DNA from: Cognatazoarcus halotolerans
GTDB lineage: Bacteria; Pseudomonadota; Gammaproteobacteria; Burkholderiales; Rhodocyclaceae
Direction: 5' to 3'
DNA: 64,000 nucleotides
Assembly (NCBI RefSeq): GCF_009800965.1
Contig: NZ_WUAF01000003.1
Span: 124,001-188,000, forward strand
Every line of letters begins with the position of its first letter. The first letter of the stretch is position 1. Shown here piece by piece: positions 28,980-39,219 of this stretch. The translations under genes and the position numbers were made by a program. A model generated the notes under the pieces. It ran no database searches, had not been told where the DNA came from, and saw only the letters and a list, made by a program, of their open reading frames with translations.

Positions 28980-29659
28980 CAACACATCTCCCTCAGGCGC
29001 GCCAGTACCACGTCGGCACGCTCCGGCTCCGCAATCAGGCCGGGCAAGACATTCATGAAATCGGGCTGGGCCAGCAGGCCGGCAATAGTGCGTGCCACAA
29101 ACGCCCTCAATGCCGCAGGCGCACCCGCCATCTCCCCGGCGAGCGACTCACGGCCATCGACGACGTTGAGCACATCCTCCAGGTCGTGGCTGCTCAGAAA
29201 GTCGCCTTTGCCGCGACTGGCAAAGGCTTCCAGCTTGGTGGCCACGAAGGCCACGGCGCTGAGCCGGCGGATATGCACCCCCGCGGCGATCTCCACTGAT
29301 TCCGCGCTGTGAACCGCGTAGGCATACCAGGGATTGGTGAAACCGAGCACCGCGTCATCCACCGGCATGAGGTCGAAGGGCAGGCCGGACTCGCGATGCA
29401 CCCAGCGGCAGATCACCTCGCTGCTCATGTCGCGTCCGAAGCCCAGCGCCGGCAGCTTGCCTTCCAGGTGCTGAAAGGCGGCGCGGCCGGCCTCGACGAT
29501 GGCGTCCACATCCGTGGTCGCCCGTACGCCCTCGGCCAGCGGGTCGGTCAGCAGCAAGCCCGCCACGGAACCGCCCACGAACACCAGCTGCGCGCGCAGC
29601 TCGCCCAGCGCCCCGGCGATGCGCCGCAGCTGCGGCAGGTTCGGGTCATTGGGGTTCAT
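28979..29659 (-). CDS. AbiEii-like nucleotidyltransferase-fold protein
   Basis: A 226-residue protein with the minimal nucleotidyltransferase signature: VGGSVAGLLL (GGS at 29-31) and, after a gap, TTDVDAIVE with acidic residues Asp50 and Asp52 as expected metal ligands. This matches the AbiEii/MNT group, whose members act as toxins or as tRNA or protein nucleotidylating enzymes in toxin-antitoxin and phage-defence loci. It overlaps the upstream wHTH gene by 14 bases and the hsdR start by one base, placing it in a tight operon. Activity is not proven by sequence. Confidence 0.7.
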   Translation of the reverse strand: MNPNDPNLPQLRRIAGALGELRAQLVFVGGSVAGLLLTDPLAEGVRATTDVDAIVEAGRAAFQHLEGKLPALGFGRDMSSEVICRWVHRESGLPFDLMPVDDAVLGFTNPWYAYAVHSAESVEIAAGVHIRRLSAVAFVATKLEAFASRGKGDFLSSHDLEDVLNVVDGRESLAGEMAGAPAALRAFVARTIAGLLAQPDFMNVLPGLIAEPERADVVLARLREMC

Positions 29660-30182
29660 GGCCCTCGTCCCCCAGCGCCTTTGTCAGCAGCTCGGCCGCC
29701 AGGGCGCGCTCACGCGCCCGCCCCATGCGCAGCGCGTCGAGCAGGGCCAGCAGGCGATGCAGGGCCGGGTCGGCGAGCGCCGCCTCCGGCGCGCTGCGAT
29801 AGAGGGGGGAGAGGGTCGGCCCTTTGGCGCTGCCCCCGGCATGCGCCCACACCGGGGCCTCGCCGGGGGCGGCATTGAGCGCACTGGCCAGCGGCTGGGC
29901 ACCAAACGCGGTCGGCACCCCGCGCTTGACCGGGCCGCTGATGGCCGGCCACACATAGCGCGCCCCGTGCAGCATGAATTCCAGCAGGGCCGGGCGCACC
30001 GGCTGCCAGCCGTCGCGCCCCTGCGACACCGCCAGCCCGGCCGCCAACGCGCGCTTCACGCAGGCATGGGTTTCGGACGCGCTCATGCCCAGCGCCGCCC
30101 CCAGGGCGGCATAGGTCCAACGCTGCGGCGGATGCGCCACGACCTTCAGCAACACCAGCAGATCCTGCGGCTTGAGTTCCAT
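29646..30182 (-). CDS. Winged-helix DNA-binding protein, probable controller of the NTase-hsdR operon
   Basis: The 178-residue protein has an N-terminal winged-helix domain (about 1-65: LKVVAHPPQRWTYAALGAAL, then SETHACVKRALAAGLAV and the wing GWQPVRPALLE), followed by a C-terminal domain of about 100 residues that I do not recognise (GARYVWPAISGPVKRG; later HAGGSAKGPTLSPLYRSAPE). A palindromic operator inside its own promoter (30192-30242) makes autorepression likely. It is paired with the nucleotidyltransferase, as antitoxin/regulator genes often are. It is not part of standard type I systems. Confidence 0.68.
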   Translation of the reverse strand: MELKPQDLLVLLKVVAHPPQRWTYAALGAALGMSASETHACVKRALAAGLAVSQGRDGWQPVRPALLEFMLHGARYVWPAISGPVKRGVPTAFGAQPLASALNAAPGEAPVWAHAGGSAKGPTLSPLYRSAPEAALADPALHRLLALLDALRMGRARERALAAELLTKALGDEGHEPQ

Positions 30183-30191
30183 CGGCGGCTC

Positions 30192-30217
30192 TATTCGCGA
30201 TTCGCGAATAGCGAATA
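30192..30217 (-). promoter_or_regulatory. Palindromic operator of the wHTH-NTase-hsdR operon
   Basis: TATTCGCGA (30192-30200) and TCGCGAATA (30202-30210) form a perfect 9-bp inverted repeat with one central base, and a third GCGAATA follows at 30211-30217. It lies 10 bases before the wHTH start codon and covers the predicted transcription start. It is a likely binding site for the wHTH protein. Confidence 0.65.
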
Positions 30218-30242
30218 TGCTCGTAATTCATGCATTCCGCAA
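30214..30242 (-). promoter_or_regulatory. Putative promoter of the wHTH-NTase-hsdR operon
   Basis: On the minus strand TTGCGG (30242-30237) and CATATT (30219-30214) are 17 bases apart. The predicted start falls inside the palindrome at 30192-30210. The hexamers are only moderate matches, but position and spacing fit. Confidence 0.5.
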
Positions 30243-30261
30243 GCGGCTGGAAGCGGCCCTG

Positions 30262-31574
30262 TTATGCCAGCGCGCGTACGTCGATCTGGCCGGTGACGGC
30301 GGCGGAGATGAGGGCGGTGCGGCGTTCTTTTAGGAGTTCAATGGCGCGAGTAGCTTCCGAGTTCAGCGCATCAAGGTGTGATGTTTCCTCGACAATAAAT
30401 TCTAGAATTTCTTGTTGCTCGTCTAAAGGCGGAAGAGGAATTCCTAGTTCACCTATCGAGACCATGTTGAGCCCTTCCATGGTCGTTCCTTGGGCGGCTA
30501 GCGAAAAGTACTTCTGACTGGTCGGGTTGTTAATGAAGACCTGCAAGTACTTTGGAGCAATAAGCGCCTCTTTCACTCGGTAAAGAACCAGCCGTGGGTT
30601 GATGATGCCCGGTTCTGCGTCCGCAGGGACCAATGCGGCCCGGCCTATTGTCCCCATGACGCTAATCAAGACGTCGTTCGGCCGCACCAAATAGCGTGTC
30701 ATCTCAGAGAACTTGTCCTGCGAGATGTAGTAGTCACCGATGGAAAAGTCGTTCGGGATGACCTGTTGCTGTCCATAAACTCGATAACCTGACGCAACAT
30801 ACATCGACTTAGTCAGTGACGAACCATACGGTCCGGCAATGCCCTCGCGGATAAGGTGTTTCATGCGAGTGACGGTCCAATGCGCCGGTACCTCTCCCAA
30901 CCACGCCACCCCGGAATCCTTCATCGGCGCATCCGGATTCAGCCCCTTGGTGACCGCATGGGAAATGGTGGCTTGGCGCTTTTCGGCCAGAAGGGTGAGG
31001 AGCTTTTCCTGTTCGGCGATGAGGGCGTCGATTTTCGCGGTTTCGCGGTCTAGGAAGGAGGCGATGGCGGATTGTTCTTCACGGGGAGGAAACGGGAATC
31101 GAAAGTTCTTGAACTCATCGGTTGGGAATCGCCAGCGACCGAATTCCGACGACCCTTGGCCGAACGCGTAGAAAATTTTCTGTTGATACCCGTTTTGCAG
31201 CAAGTATAGAAAATACCTTGGCTCGCAGTCCCTCTCGTCCCTAATTGCAAACACTCGATAATCAGGGCTCGTCACGCCAGCGTACGGCGAGATGTCAACG
31301 TAGCCGGTCAGCAAGTCCATGTGATTCATTGCAAAATCACCAGGCTCAACAAGCTGGTATTTCGAATAATCCATCGAGAGTTGTCCGTCGTTGCTCTCGA
31401 TGTCCTTAATCTTGACGCCTCGCTGCGTGATTGACAGAACTTGATGCCCTACCTCTCCCGCGATTCGTTTTCGAATCTCGAAGATGTTCTTGAGGCGTCG
31501 CACGCTCCAATGCCGTGGCACAACTCCAAGCCACGGCGCCCCAGAGTCTTTACATTCCGAATAAGTCGGCAAAC

Positions 31575-31578
<4 letters not shown>
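30262..31578 (-). CDS. hsdS: Type I restriction-modification specificity subunit S
   Basis: The 438-residue subunit has two target-recognition domains and two central/terminal conserved helices: each half starts with a similar segment ([18 protein letters not shown] and [18 protein letters not shown]) and ends in a coiled-coil helix ([20 protein letters not shown] and [20 protein letters not shown]). It sets the DNA sequence recognised by the complex; the target cannot be predicted. Its ATG overlaps the hsdM stop by four bases. The gene is noticeably more AT-rich than its surroundings, as expected for a horizontally exchanged specificity gene. Confidence 0.95.
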
Positions 31579-33413
<1,835 letters not shown>

Positions 33414-33592
33414 TTGTGCGTGTTGTTCGTGCGAGCCCGCGCCCAGGGGAGCAAAGCGTATCAGGATGTATCCGCGCGACATGTTAGCGGAAGTGGGGTG
33501 CCCGGGAAGGCCCTCGCCGTCGCCCGAAGCAGTCGGTCCGCCGCGTCGTAAGGCAGTCACGCAGCAAAGGGGTGAAATGATCAATAGAATGC

Positions 33593-33621
33593 TTGCTAGA
33601 AAGCAATTTGGCGTCTAATAT
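33593..33621 (+). promoter_or_regulatory. Promoter and MarR-type operator of the regulator-efflux genes
   Basis: TTGCTA (33593-33598) and TAATAT (33616-33621) are separated by 17 bases and form a likely promoter for the gene at 33630. The -35 overlaps a short palindrome, TTGCT-AGAA-AGCAA (33593-33606), the type of site bound by MarR proteins, so autorepression is likely. Confidence 0.6.
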
Positions 33622-33629
33622 CCGCCCCC

Positions 33630-34133
33630 ATGACCCGCAAATGCCGAACCCGCTGCGAGCACATGCTCCGCCAGACCGCCGAGAGTTTTCCGGAGATCGA
33701 TTCGCCGGGAATGCGCTTCATCGCGCGCCTTTTCCGCCTGCGCGACGTGATCTTCGAGAACGCCCAGCGCGAGATGGCGGGCTTTGACCTGAGTCCCGCG
33801 GAGTACAGCGTGCTCGCCACGCTGCGCAAGACACCGGCGCCGCACCGGCTCAAGCCCTCGGACATCTACAAGGGCATGCTGCTCACCTCCGGCGGGCTGA
33901 CCAAGGTCCTCAAGACGCTCGAGGAGCGCGGCTACGTGCTGCGCGAGGACGATGAGGACGACCGCCGCGGTTCGCTGGTCCGCCTCACGCCTGCCGGTAT
34001 CGCACTCGCGGAACAGGCGATGAAGACCGTGATCGGCAGCGATGTGGCGATGCTCAACCGGGTGGCCGATGCCGCCCAGCTCGATGCGCTCGCAGAAGCG
34101 CTGAAACCCTTTACAGAGACACTCGACCGATGA
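33630..34133 (+). CDS. MarR-family transcriptional regulator
   Basis: The 167-residue dimeric winged-helix regulator shows the MarR core: LSPAEYSVLATLRKT, then the recognition region LTSGGLTKVLKTLEERGYV and the wing DDEDDRRGSLVRLTPAG. Such proteins usually repress a nearby exporter and release DNA on binding phenolic or other small molecules. The MFS efflux gene follows after 37 bases on the same strand. A palindrome overlapping its promoter supports autoregulation. It is divergent from hsdM but probably unrelated to it. Confidence 0.92.
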   Translation: MTRKCRTRCEHMLRQTAESFPEIDSPGMRFIARLFRLRDVIFENAQREMAGFDLSPAEYSVLATLRKTPAPHRLKPSDIYKGMLLTSGGLTKVLKTLEERGYVLREDDEDDRRGSLVRLTPAGIALAEQAMKTVIGSDVAMLNRVADAAQLDALAEALKPFTETLDR

Positions 34134-34170
34134 ATCCTCCAATCCACACCGAGCGCCGGCGGGCCGCGCA

Positions 34171-35385
34171 ATGAGCCCGCTCCAGACCTCGCGCACGCCC
34201 ATGGGCTTTACCGAATTCGTGGGCTTCATTGCTGCCTGCATGGCGCTCAACGCGCTGGCCATCGACGTGATGTTGCCGGCGCTGCCGATGCTCAATGCGG
34301 ACTTCGGGCTCGCCAACCCGAACCACGCGCAGATGGTGATCGCGATCTATCTGCTCGGCATGGGCGCATCACAGCTCTTCTATGGACCGCTGTCGGACCG
34401 CTACGGCCGTCGGCCGGTGCTGATCGGCGGTCTGATGGTTTTCGTGCTGGCCGGCCTGCTTTCGGCGGTGACCGACAGCTTCGGCACGCTGCTCGCCGCC
34501 CGTCTGCTGCAGGGCGTCGGCGCGGGTGCGCCGCGGGTGGTCGCCGTCTCGCTGGCGCGCGACACCTATTCCGGGCCGCAGATGGGGCGGGTGATGTCGC
34601 TCGCCATGATGGTTTTCATGGCGGTCCCGATCCTCGCGCCGTCGCTCGGTCAGCTGATCCTGCTGGTGCTGCCGTGGCGCTGGACTTTCGGGGCGCTGGT
34701 GCTGGCCAGCAGCGCGGTGCTGGCGTGGACGCTGCTGCGGTTGCAGGAGTCGCTGCCGCTCGAGCGCCGGCGGGCGATCTCCGCCGATGCGATTCTCGAA
34801 GGCTACCGCATCACCGTGACCACCCGCAGCGCGGTCGGCTACATGGCCGCCCTGGGCCTGGTGATGGGGGCCCACATGGGTTTCATCACTTCCGCCCAGC
34901 AGATCTTCGTCGATGTCTTCGACGCGGGCCGTAGTTTCACCCTGCTGTTCGCATTGATCGCGCTGGCGATGTCGGTGGCGGCCTTCACCAACTCGCGCCT
35001 GGTGCACCGTGTCGGCATGCGCAGGCTCAGCCTCGTCGGCCTGTCCGTGCTGGTCGGCCTGAACGTGATCCATCTCGGACTCGCGCTGGCGGGCCTGGTC
35101 AGTCTGCCGGTGTTCCTGCTGTTGCAGGCCGGCAGCATGTTCGTGTTCGGATTCCTTGCCTCGAATCTCAACACCCTGGCAATGGAGCCGCTTGGCCATG
35201 TGGCCGGCACCGCTTCGTCGATCATCGGTTTCGTCAGCACTGCCTGCGGTGCGCTCATCGGCTTCGGCGTAGGTCAACTGTTCGACGGTAGCGTCATGCC
35301 GCTGGCAGCAGCGTACGTGGTGCTGGGCCTGCTCGCGCTGACCGTCGTGAACTTCACGGGACGCCCGGTGGCAACCCCCGCCTGA
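34171..35385 (+). CDS. Bcr/CflA-type MFS multidrug exporter
   Basis: A 404-residue protein with twelve predicted membrane helices and the MFS motif PLSDRYGRRPVLIGG in the first cytoplasmic loop. The N-terminal pattern (LNALAIDVMLPALPML) matches the Bcr/CflA drug-resistance subfamily, which exports bicyclomycin, chloramphenicol-like drugs or dipeptides by proton antiport. It is in a two-gene unit with the MarR regulator just upstream. The actual substrate is unknown. Confidence 0.9.
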   Translation: MSPLQTSRTPMGFTEFVGFIAACMALNALAIDVMLPALPMLNADFGLANPNHAQMVIAIYLLGMGASQLFYGPLSDRYGRRPVLIGGLMVFVLAGLLSAVTDSFGTLLAARLLQGVGAGAPRVVAVSLARDTYSGPQMGRVMSLAMMVFMAVPILAPSLGQLILLVLPWRWTFGALVLASSAVLAWTLLRLQESLPLERRRAISADAILEGYRITVTTRSAVGYMAALGLVMGAHMGFITSAQQIFVDVFDAGRSFTLLFALIALAMSVAAFTNSRLVHRVGMRRLSLVGLSVLVGLNVIHLGLALAGLVSLPVFLLLQAGSMFVFGFLASNLNTLAMEPLGHVAGTASSIIGFVSTACGALIGFGVGQLFDGSVMPLAAAYVVLGLLALTVVNFTGRPVATPA

Positions 35386-35400
35386 GTGCGGCGCGGGGGT

Positions 35401-35422
35401 GGCGGGCCGGTGAAGGCCCGCC
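35401..35422 (+). terminator. Hairpin after the MFS exporter gene
   Basis: GGCGGGCC (35401-35408) and GGCCCGCC (35415-35422) form an 8-bp stem with a 6-base loop, 15 bases after the stop codon. The following sequence (GGTTGTC) has only a weak T-run, so termination efficiency is uncertain. Confidence 0.5.
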
Positions 35423-35479
35423 GGTTGTCGGGGATACCCACCCGTGATAGCGTCCGGCATTGACTCGCGGAACCCCAAG

Positions 35480-36862
35480 ATGTCCCTGTTCAGGCGCCTG
35501 CTGCGATTGATCACCGGTGAGCCGACGCCGACCCCGGCCGCGGTGGCGCCGCCGGCCGCGCCGCGGCCCGAGCCGGCGGCGGTTGCGGCAGATCCGGGGA
35601 CGGTCGGCCCGGCCGGCGAGGGTTCGATCCTTGCACGCAGTGAAATCCTTGGCCGCGATCGGCAGTTGCTCGGTCATGCCTTCACCTTGCACGCTGCCGC
35701 GGCGGGGAATGTGCGGGCGCGCACCGAGCGCACGCGTGGCTTTCTCGACGAAGTCCTGATCGACACCCTGCTCGACAAGGCGGCCGGCCTGCTTGCCAGT
35801 CGAACCGTCCATGTTCCGGTCTGGAGCCATTCCATCCTCTGTCCGGCGGCGGCGCGCCTGGTCGGCACGAAGGCGGTTCTGGTGCTGCGGGCGGAAGCGC
35901 CCGATGCTGCGCCGTCAGCGGAGATCCTCGCGCGGGCGCAGGCGCTGCAGGCGGATGGCCTGCCGATCGCGCTGGAGGCGCACCTCGGCACCGCGTGGTT
36001 CACGGCGCTGGCGCCCCTTGCCGGAACGGTCGTGGTGGATTCGGCCAGCCATTCCCCGACCGAGCTGCGCAGTCTCGCCGGCAGGCTGAAGGGCGAAAGC
36101 CCCGGCATGCAGTGGCTGGGCTGGAACGTGGCGACCGAGGAGGACTTCGACTATCTCCTGCGGCTCGGCTGCCACGGCTTCCACGGCGGTTTCGTCACCC
36201 ATCGCGAGGACTGGAGCGGGAACCGCCTTGCGCCCCATTCGCTGCGCGTGGCACGGCTCATCAACCAATTGCGCGACGATACCGGTACCCGCGAGATCGC
36301 CGAAGTTCTCAAGCACGACGTGGCGCTCACCTACCGGCTGCTGCGTTATGTCAACGCGGTCGCATGGGGCATCAACAATCCGATCACGTCGATCGAGCAT
36401 GCCCTGGTGGTGCTCGGCAATTACCCGCTGCGGCGCTGGCTCGTGCTGTTGCTGTTCGGCGGCGCGCGAAACAGCGCGGGGGCCAGCACGCTGATGGACC
36501 TCGCGCTGACGCGCGCGCGCCTGATGGAGCTGCTCGGCAGGGATCGGGTGAGCCGCGAGGAATGCGAGCAACTCTTCATGCTGGGCCTGTTTTCGCTGAT
36601 CGACATCATTGCGCAGGTACCCCTCGAGCGCGCGCTGGGGCCGCTCAAGCTGCAGCCGGCGGTTGCCGATGCGCTGCTGTCGGGCAGCGGGCCGCTGGCC
36701 GACTATCTGTTGCTGGCGCAGGCGGTGGAGCGCGGCGACGAGGCCGCGCTGGCGGAAGCCGGCGAACGCCTGGGGGTTGGCCCGGACGAACTCAACCGCC
36801 TGCAGATCGAGGCCCTGTTGTGGGTGCAGGCCGGCTCCGCGGCGGAAACGTCTGGGCCCTGA
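35480..36862 (+). CDS. HDOD-domain signalling protein with degenerate EAL-like N-terminus
   Basis: The 460-residue protein has a Pro/Ala-rich linker after a short amphipathic start (MSLFRRLLRLITGEP), then a region resembling an EAL phosphodiesterase fold (from about 50 to 250) that lacks the catalytic EAL residues, and a C-terminal HDOD domain (LINQLRDDTGTREIAEVLKH, then RYVNAVAWGINNPITSIEHA). This YuxH-type layout is found in c-di-GMP-linked or stress signalling proteins, probably as a non-catalytic binder. A GTG at 35444 is possible but the ATG is preferred. Confidence 0.8.
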   Translation: MSLFRRLLRLITGEPTPTPAAVAPPAAPRPEPAAVAADPGTVGPAGEGSILARSEILGRDRQLLGHAFTLHAAAAGNVRARTERTRGFLDEVLIDTLLDKAAGLLASRTVHVPVWSHSILCPAAARLVGTKAVLVLRAEAPDAAPSAEILARAQALQADGLPIALEAHLGTAWFTALAPLAGTVVVDSASHSPTELRSLAGRLKGESPGMQWLGWNVATEEDFDYLLRLGCHGFHGGFVTHREDWSGNRLAPHSLRVARLINQLRDDTGTREIAEVLKHDVALTYRLLRYVNAVAWGINNPITSIEHALVVLGNYPLRRWLVLLLFGGARNSAGASTLMDLALTRARLMELLGRDRVSREECEQLFMLGLFSLIDIIAQVPLERALGPLKLQPAVADALLSGSGPLADYLLLAQAVERGDEAALAEAGERLGVGPDELNRLQIEALLWVQAGSAAETSGP

Positions 36863-36885
36863 CGCGCCCCGCGGGTTCCTGGTCG

Positions 36886-38121
36886 TCAGCCCGGTGCGTT
36901 CGCACCGCCGGGCGACCCGTAGCGCAGTACCCCTTCGACCGATGCAGTCCAGTCGTTTTCATCTTCAGCCGTGAGTGATTCGAGCTGGCCGGCTGCCGCC
37001 GCCGGATCGTCGACCCATTCGCGCAGCAGCGGCGAACCGTTGATCAGGTCGATGGCGAGTCGGTCGTGCTCGTATTCGTACGGAAAATCGCGCCACAGCG
37101 GGTAGTCCGGATACAGCCGGCGGATCGCCTTGAAGGCGGCGGCCATGAGGCGCCATGGCCGGAAGGCGGCATGGTCGTAGTGGGTCGGGTCTTCGACGTG
37201 AATCTGCACACCGTGGCACAGCTTGCCGGCGTGCTTGTGGAAGGTCGGCTCGAACCAGCATTCGCGCAGCACGCAGCCGTTCAGCCAGTCGGGGGCGAGG
37301 GCATGCATTTCGGCGATGACGGCGCGGGCATCGATGTCGGGCGCGCCGAAGAGTTCGAGCGGGCGGGTGGTGCCGCGGCCTTCCGAGAGCGTCGTGCCCT
37401 CGAGCATGACCGTGCCGGCATAGGCGCGCGCCATGGAAAGATTGGGGGCGTTGGGGCTCGGGTTCACCCAGCTGCGCTCGCCCAGCGGCCAGCCATGACC
37501 CGGCGCGGCGTCGGCTTGCCAGCCTGCCATCTCGACCACCGCCAGATCGACGTCGAGCGCGAGCTCGCGCCGGAACCAGCCGGCCATCTCCCCCATGGTG
37601 AGGCCGTGGCGCATCGGCATCGGGCCTGCGCCGACGAAGCTCTCCCAGCCCGCGCGCAGGCTCAGGCCCTCGACCGGCCGGCCCGCCGGATTCGGCCGGT
37701 CGAGGATCCACACCGTCTTGCCGTGTCTGGCCGCCGCTTCGAGCATGTAGCGCAGGGTGGTGATGAAGGTGTAGATGCGGCAGCCCAGATCCTGCAGATC
37801 GATCAGCAATACGTCGAAGCTGTCCATCATTGCATCGGTGGGCCGTCGCACCGCGCCGTAGAGGCTGAATACCGGTATGCCGAGCCGTGGATCGACGAAG
37901 TCGGGCGATTCGACCATGTTGTCCTGCTTGTCGCCGCGCAGCCCGTGCTGGGGGCCGAATGCGGCCGACAGGGTGATGTCGGGCAGCGCCGCGAGCGCGT
38001 CCAGCGAATGGACGAGTGCGCGCGTGACCGAGGCCGGGTGGGCCAGCAGCGCGACGCGCCTGCCGGCTAGCGGGCGGCGCATCGCGGGGTCTTCGAGAAG
38101 GCGTTCGACGCCGAATTTCAT
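36886..38121 (-). CDS. DUF1343 / NamZ-like exo-beta-N-acetylmuramidase family protein
   Basis: The 411-residue protein matches the DUF1343 family: VALLAHPASVTRALVHSLDA, the IDLQDLGCRIYTFITTLRY segment, ILDRPNPAGR and TTLSEGRGTTRPLELFG, then FEPTFHKHAGKLCHGVQIHV. NamZ of Bacillus, from this family, removes terminal MurNAc from peptidoglycan fragments. No signal peptide is seen from the ATG at 38121, so it is probably cytoplasmic and active in muropeptide recycling. It overlaps the next upstream gene by four bases (ATGA). Confidence 0.82.
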   Translation of the reverse strand: MKFGVERLLEDPAMRRPLAGRRVALLAHPASVTRALVHSLDALAALPDITLSAAFGPQHGLRGDKQDNMVESPDFVDPRLGIPVFSLYGAVRRPTDAMMDSFDVLLIDLQDLGCRIYTFITTLRYMLEAAARHGKTVWILDRPNPAGRPVEGLSLRAGWESFVGAGPMPMRHGLTMGEMAGWFRRELALDVDLAVVEMAGWQADAAPGHGWPLGERSWVNPSPNAPNLSMARAYAGTVMLEGTTLSEGRGTTRPLELFGAPDIDARAVIAEMHALAPDWLNGCVLRECWFEPTFHKHAGKLCHGVQIHVEDPTHYDHAAFRPWRLMAAAFKAIRRLYPDYPLWRDFPYEYEHDRLAIDLINGSPLLREWVDDPAAAAGQLESLTAEDENDWTASVEGVLRYGSPGGANAPG

Positions 38122-38690
38122 GGTTGCTCCTGATGGTGTCGCGGGTCGCTCAGTTCGAGCGTGAAGCTCCCGCGATGATGGAAGTCCGGCCTGTCTGCGG
38201 CATGGTGAAGCGCCCGGTAGGACATGCTGCCATCCGCCGACTCGAGGACCGCGCACAGGCCGACCAACCGCGGCCCGGGCGATACCGATGCCGGCAGCAA
38301 GGCCGCGGGCAGCGTTGCCTGCAACTCGAGGCGGTCGTCATGTCGGATCGTTTCGATCGTCGGCGGCGCCGCAATCACGAAGGCAGGATCGCGTTCGCGG
38401 TAGGCGAGGAAGTCGTATACCGCCCATTCGCCCGACGGCGAAAAGTTGAATTCCCGATAGCCGGGCGCATCGCGATCCGCGGCGATGAAGACCTCGAAAC
38501 AGGTGTGGCGCCACAGCCCGTCGGCAAATGCCGCGGCCGCTGGCGCGGGCAGCGCGATGCCGGCCAGGGCGCCGGTAAGCGCATAGACGAGGCAGAGGTC
38601 GCCATTGTCGCGGTACGCCACCCGTACTCCCAGCGTGTTCGCCGGGGTGCGCTGCTCGGTTGGGTGGGGTCGAAGTGGGAGGTCCTGCAT
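38118..38690 (-). CDS. DOMON-like domain protein of unknown role
   Basis: The 190-residue protein has the pattern of the DOMON-like family (LWRHTCFEVFIA, FNFSPSGEWAVYDFLAYRER, and the ending RPDFHHRGSFTLEL). It starts at MQDLPLRPHPTEQ, after which no signal peptide is visible. The end overlaps the start of the DUF1343 gene by four bases, so the two are translationally coupled and often occur together. A carbohydrate-related role is suggested by the neighbour only. Confidence 0.75.
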   Translation of the reverse strand: MQDLPLRPHPTEQRTPANTLGVRVAYRDNGDLCLVYALTGALAGIALPAPAAAAFADGLWRHTCFEVFIAADRDAPGYREFNFSPSGEWAVYDFLAYRERDPAFVIAAPPTIETIRHDDRLELQATLPAALLPASVSPGPRLVGLCAVLESADGSMSYRALHHAADRPDFHHRGSFTLELSDPRHHQEQP

Positions 38691-38920
38691 CGGGGTGTCG
38701 TCGGATCGGGCCGGGGCGCGTAGTTTAGCTGCGTTGCGGGCCGACGGCGGATTGCGCGGGCGCTGCACCAGACCTTGCAGCGCCGCCGGGGCCGGCACTG
38801 TCGTGCCCGGATTCGGGGTGGCCAGCGCTGCCGAATTGGTATTCAATGGCAACGGTGCGCACCCGCGCCCGCCGGATCATCCGGGGCGATGCGCCTCGTG
38901 TCGCGATCAAAGGAGACCTC

Positions 38921-39124
38921 TTGGCCAAGCCAAATTACCAGTTCGAGAAACGCCAGCGGGATCTGGCGAAGAAGCGCAAGCAGGAAGAAAAACGCTTGCA
39001 CAAACTTGCCCAGAAGGCCGCTGGTGCGGGCCGCGACGAAGCGTCCAGCGAGCAGGAGGATACCTCGGCCGATGGGGCCGAGGCGGCGTCGGCGGATGAG
39101 CAGCCCGGGGATTCGCAGCGCTGA
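38921..39124 (+). CDS. Small highly basic protein
   Basis: A 67-residue protein starting at a TTG with a strong AAAGGAG (38909-38915) six bases upstream. The first half is Lys/Arg-rich and probably helical (AKPNYQFEKRQRDLAKKRKQ), the rest is acidic and low-complexity (SSEQEDTSADGAEAASADEQ). The KPNYQFEKRQR-type start recurs in small conserved proteins of proteobacteria of unknown function. It could bind nucleic acid, but nothing in the sequence proves this. Confidence 0.65.
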   Translation: MAKPNYQFEKRQRDLAKKRKQEEKRLHKLAQKAAGAGRDEASSEQEDTSADGAEAASADEQPGDSQR

Positions 39125-39181
39125 GCCGGGCCTTTCCCCGGAACGATCCGCGCCGGGCAAGGCAGCGGGCCATGTCGCCGC

Positions 39182-39187
39182 TATAAT
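39182..39187 (+). promoter_or_regulatory. Putative -10 element of the phosphatidylserine decarboxylase gene
   Basis: TATAAT lies 33 bases before the psd start in a context (GCCGC-TATAAT-CGGCGGC) nearly identical to the element before the hydrolase gene at 13982. No clear -35 is visible. Confidence 0.4.
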
Positions 39188-39219
39188 CGGCGGCTGTTCC
39201 GCCCTCCGGAGACCGCGCC

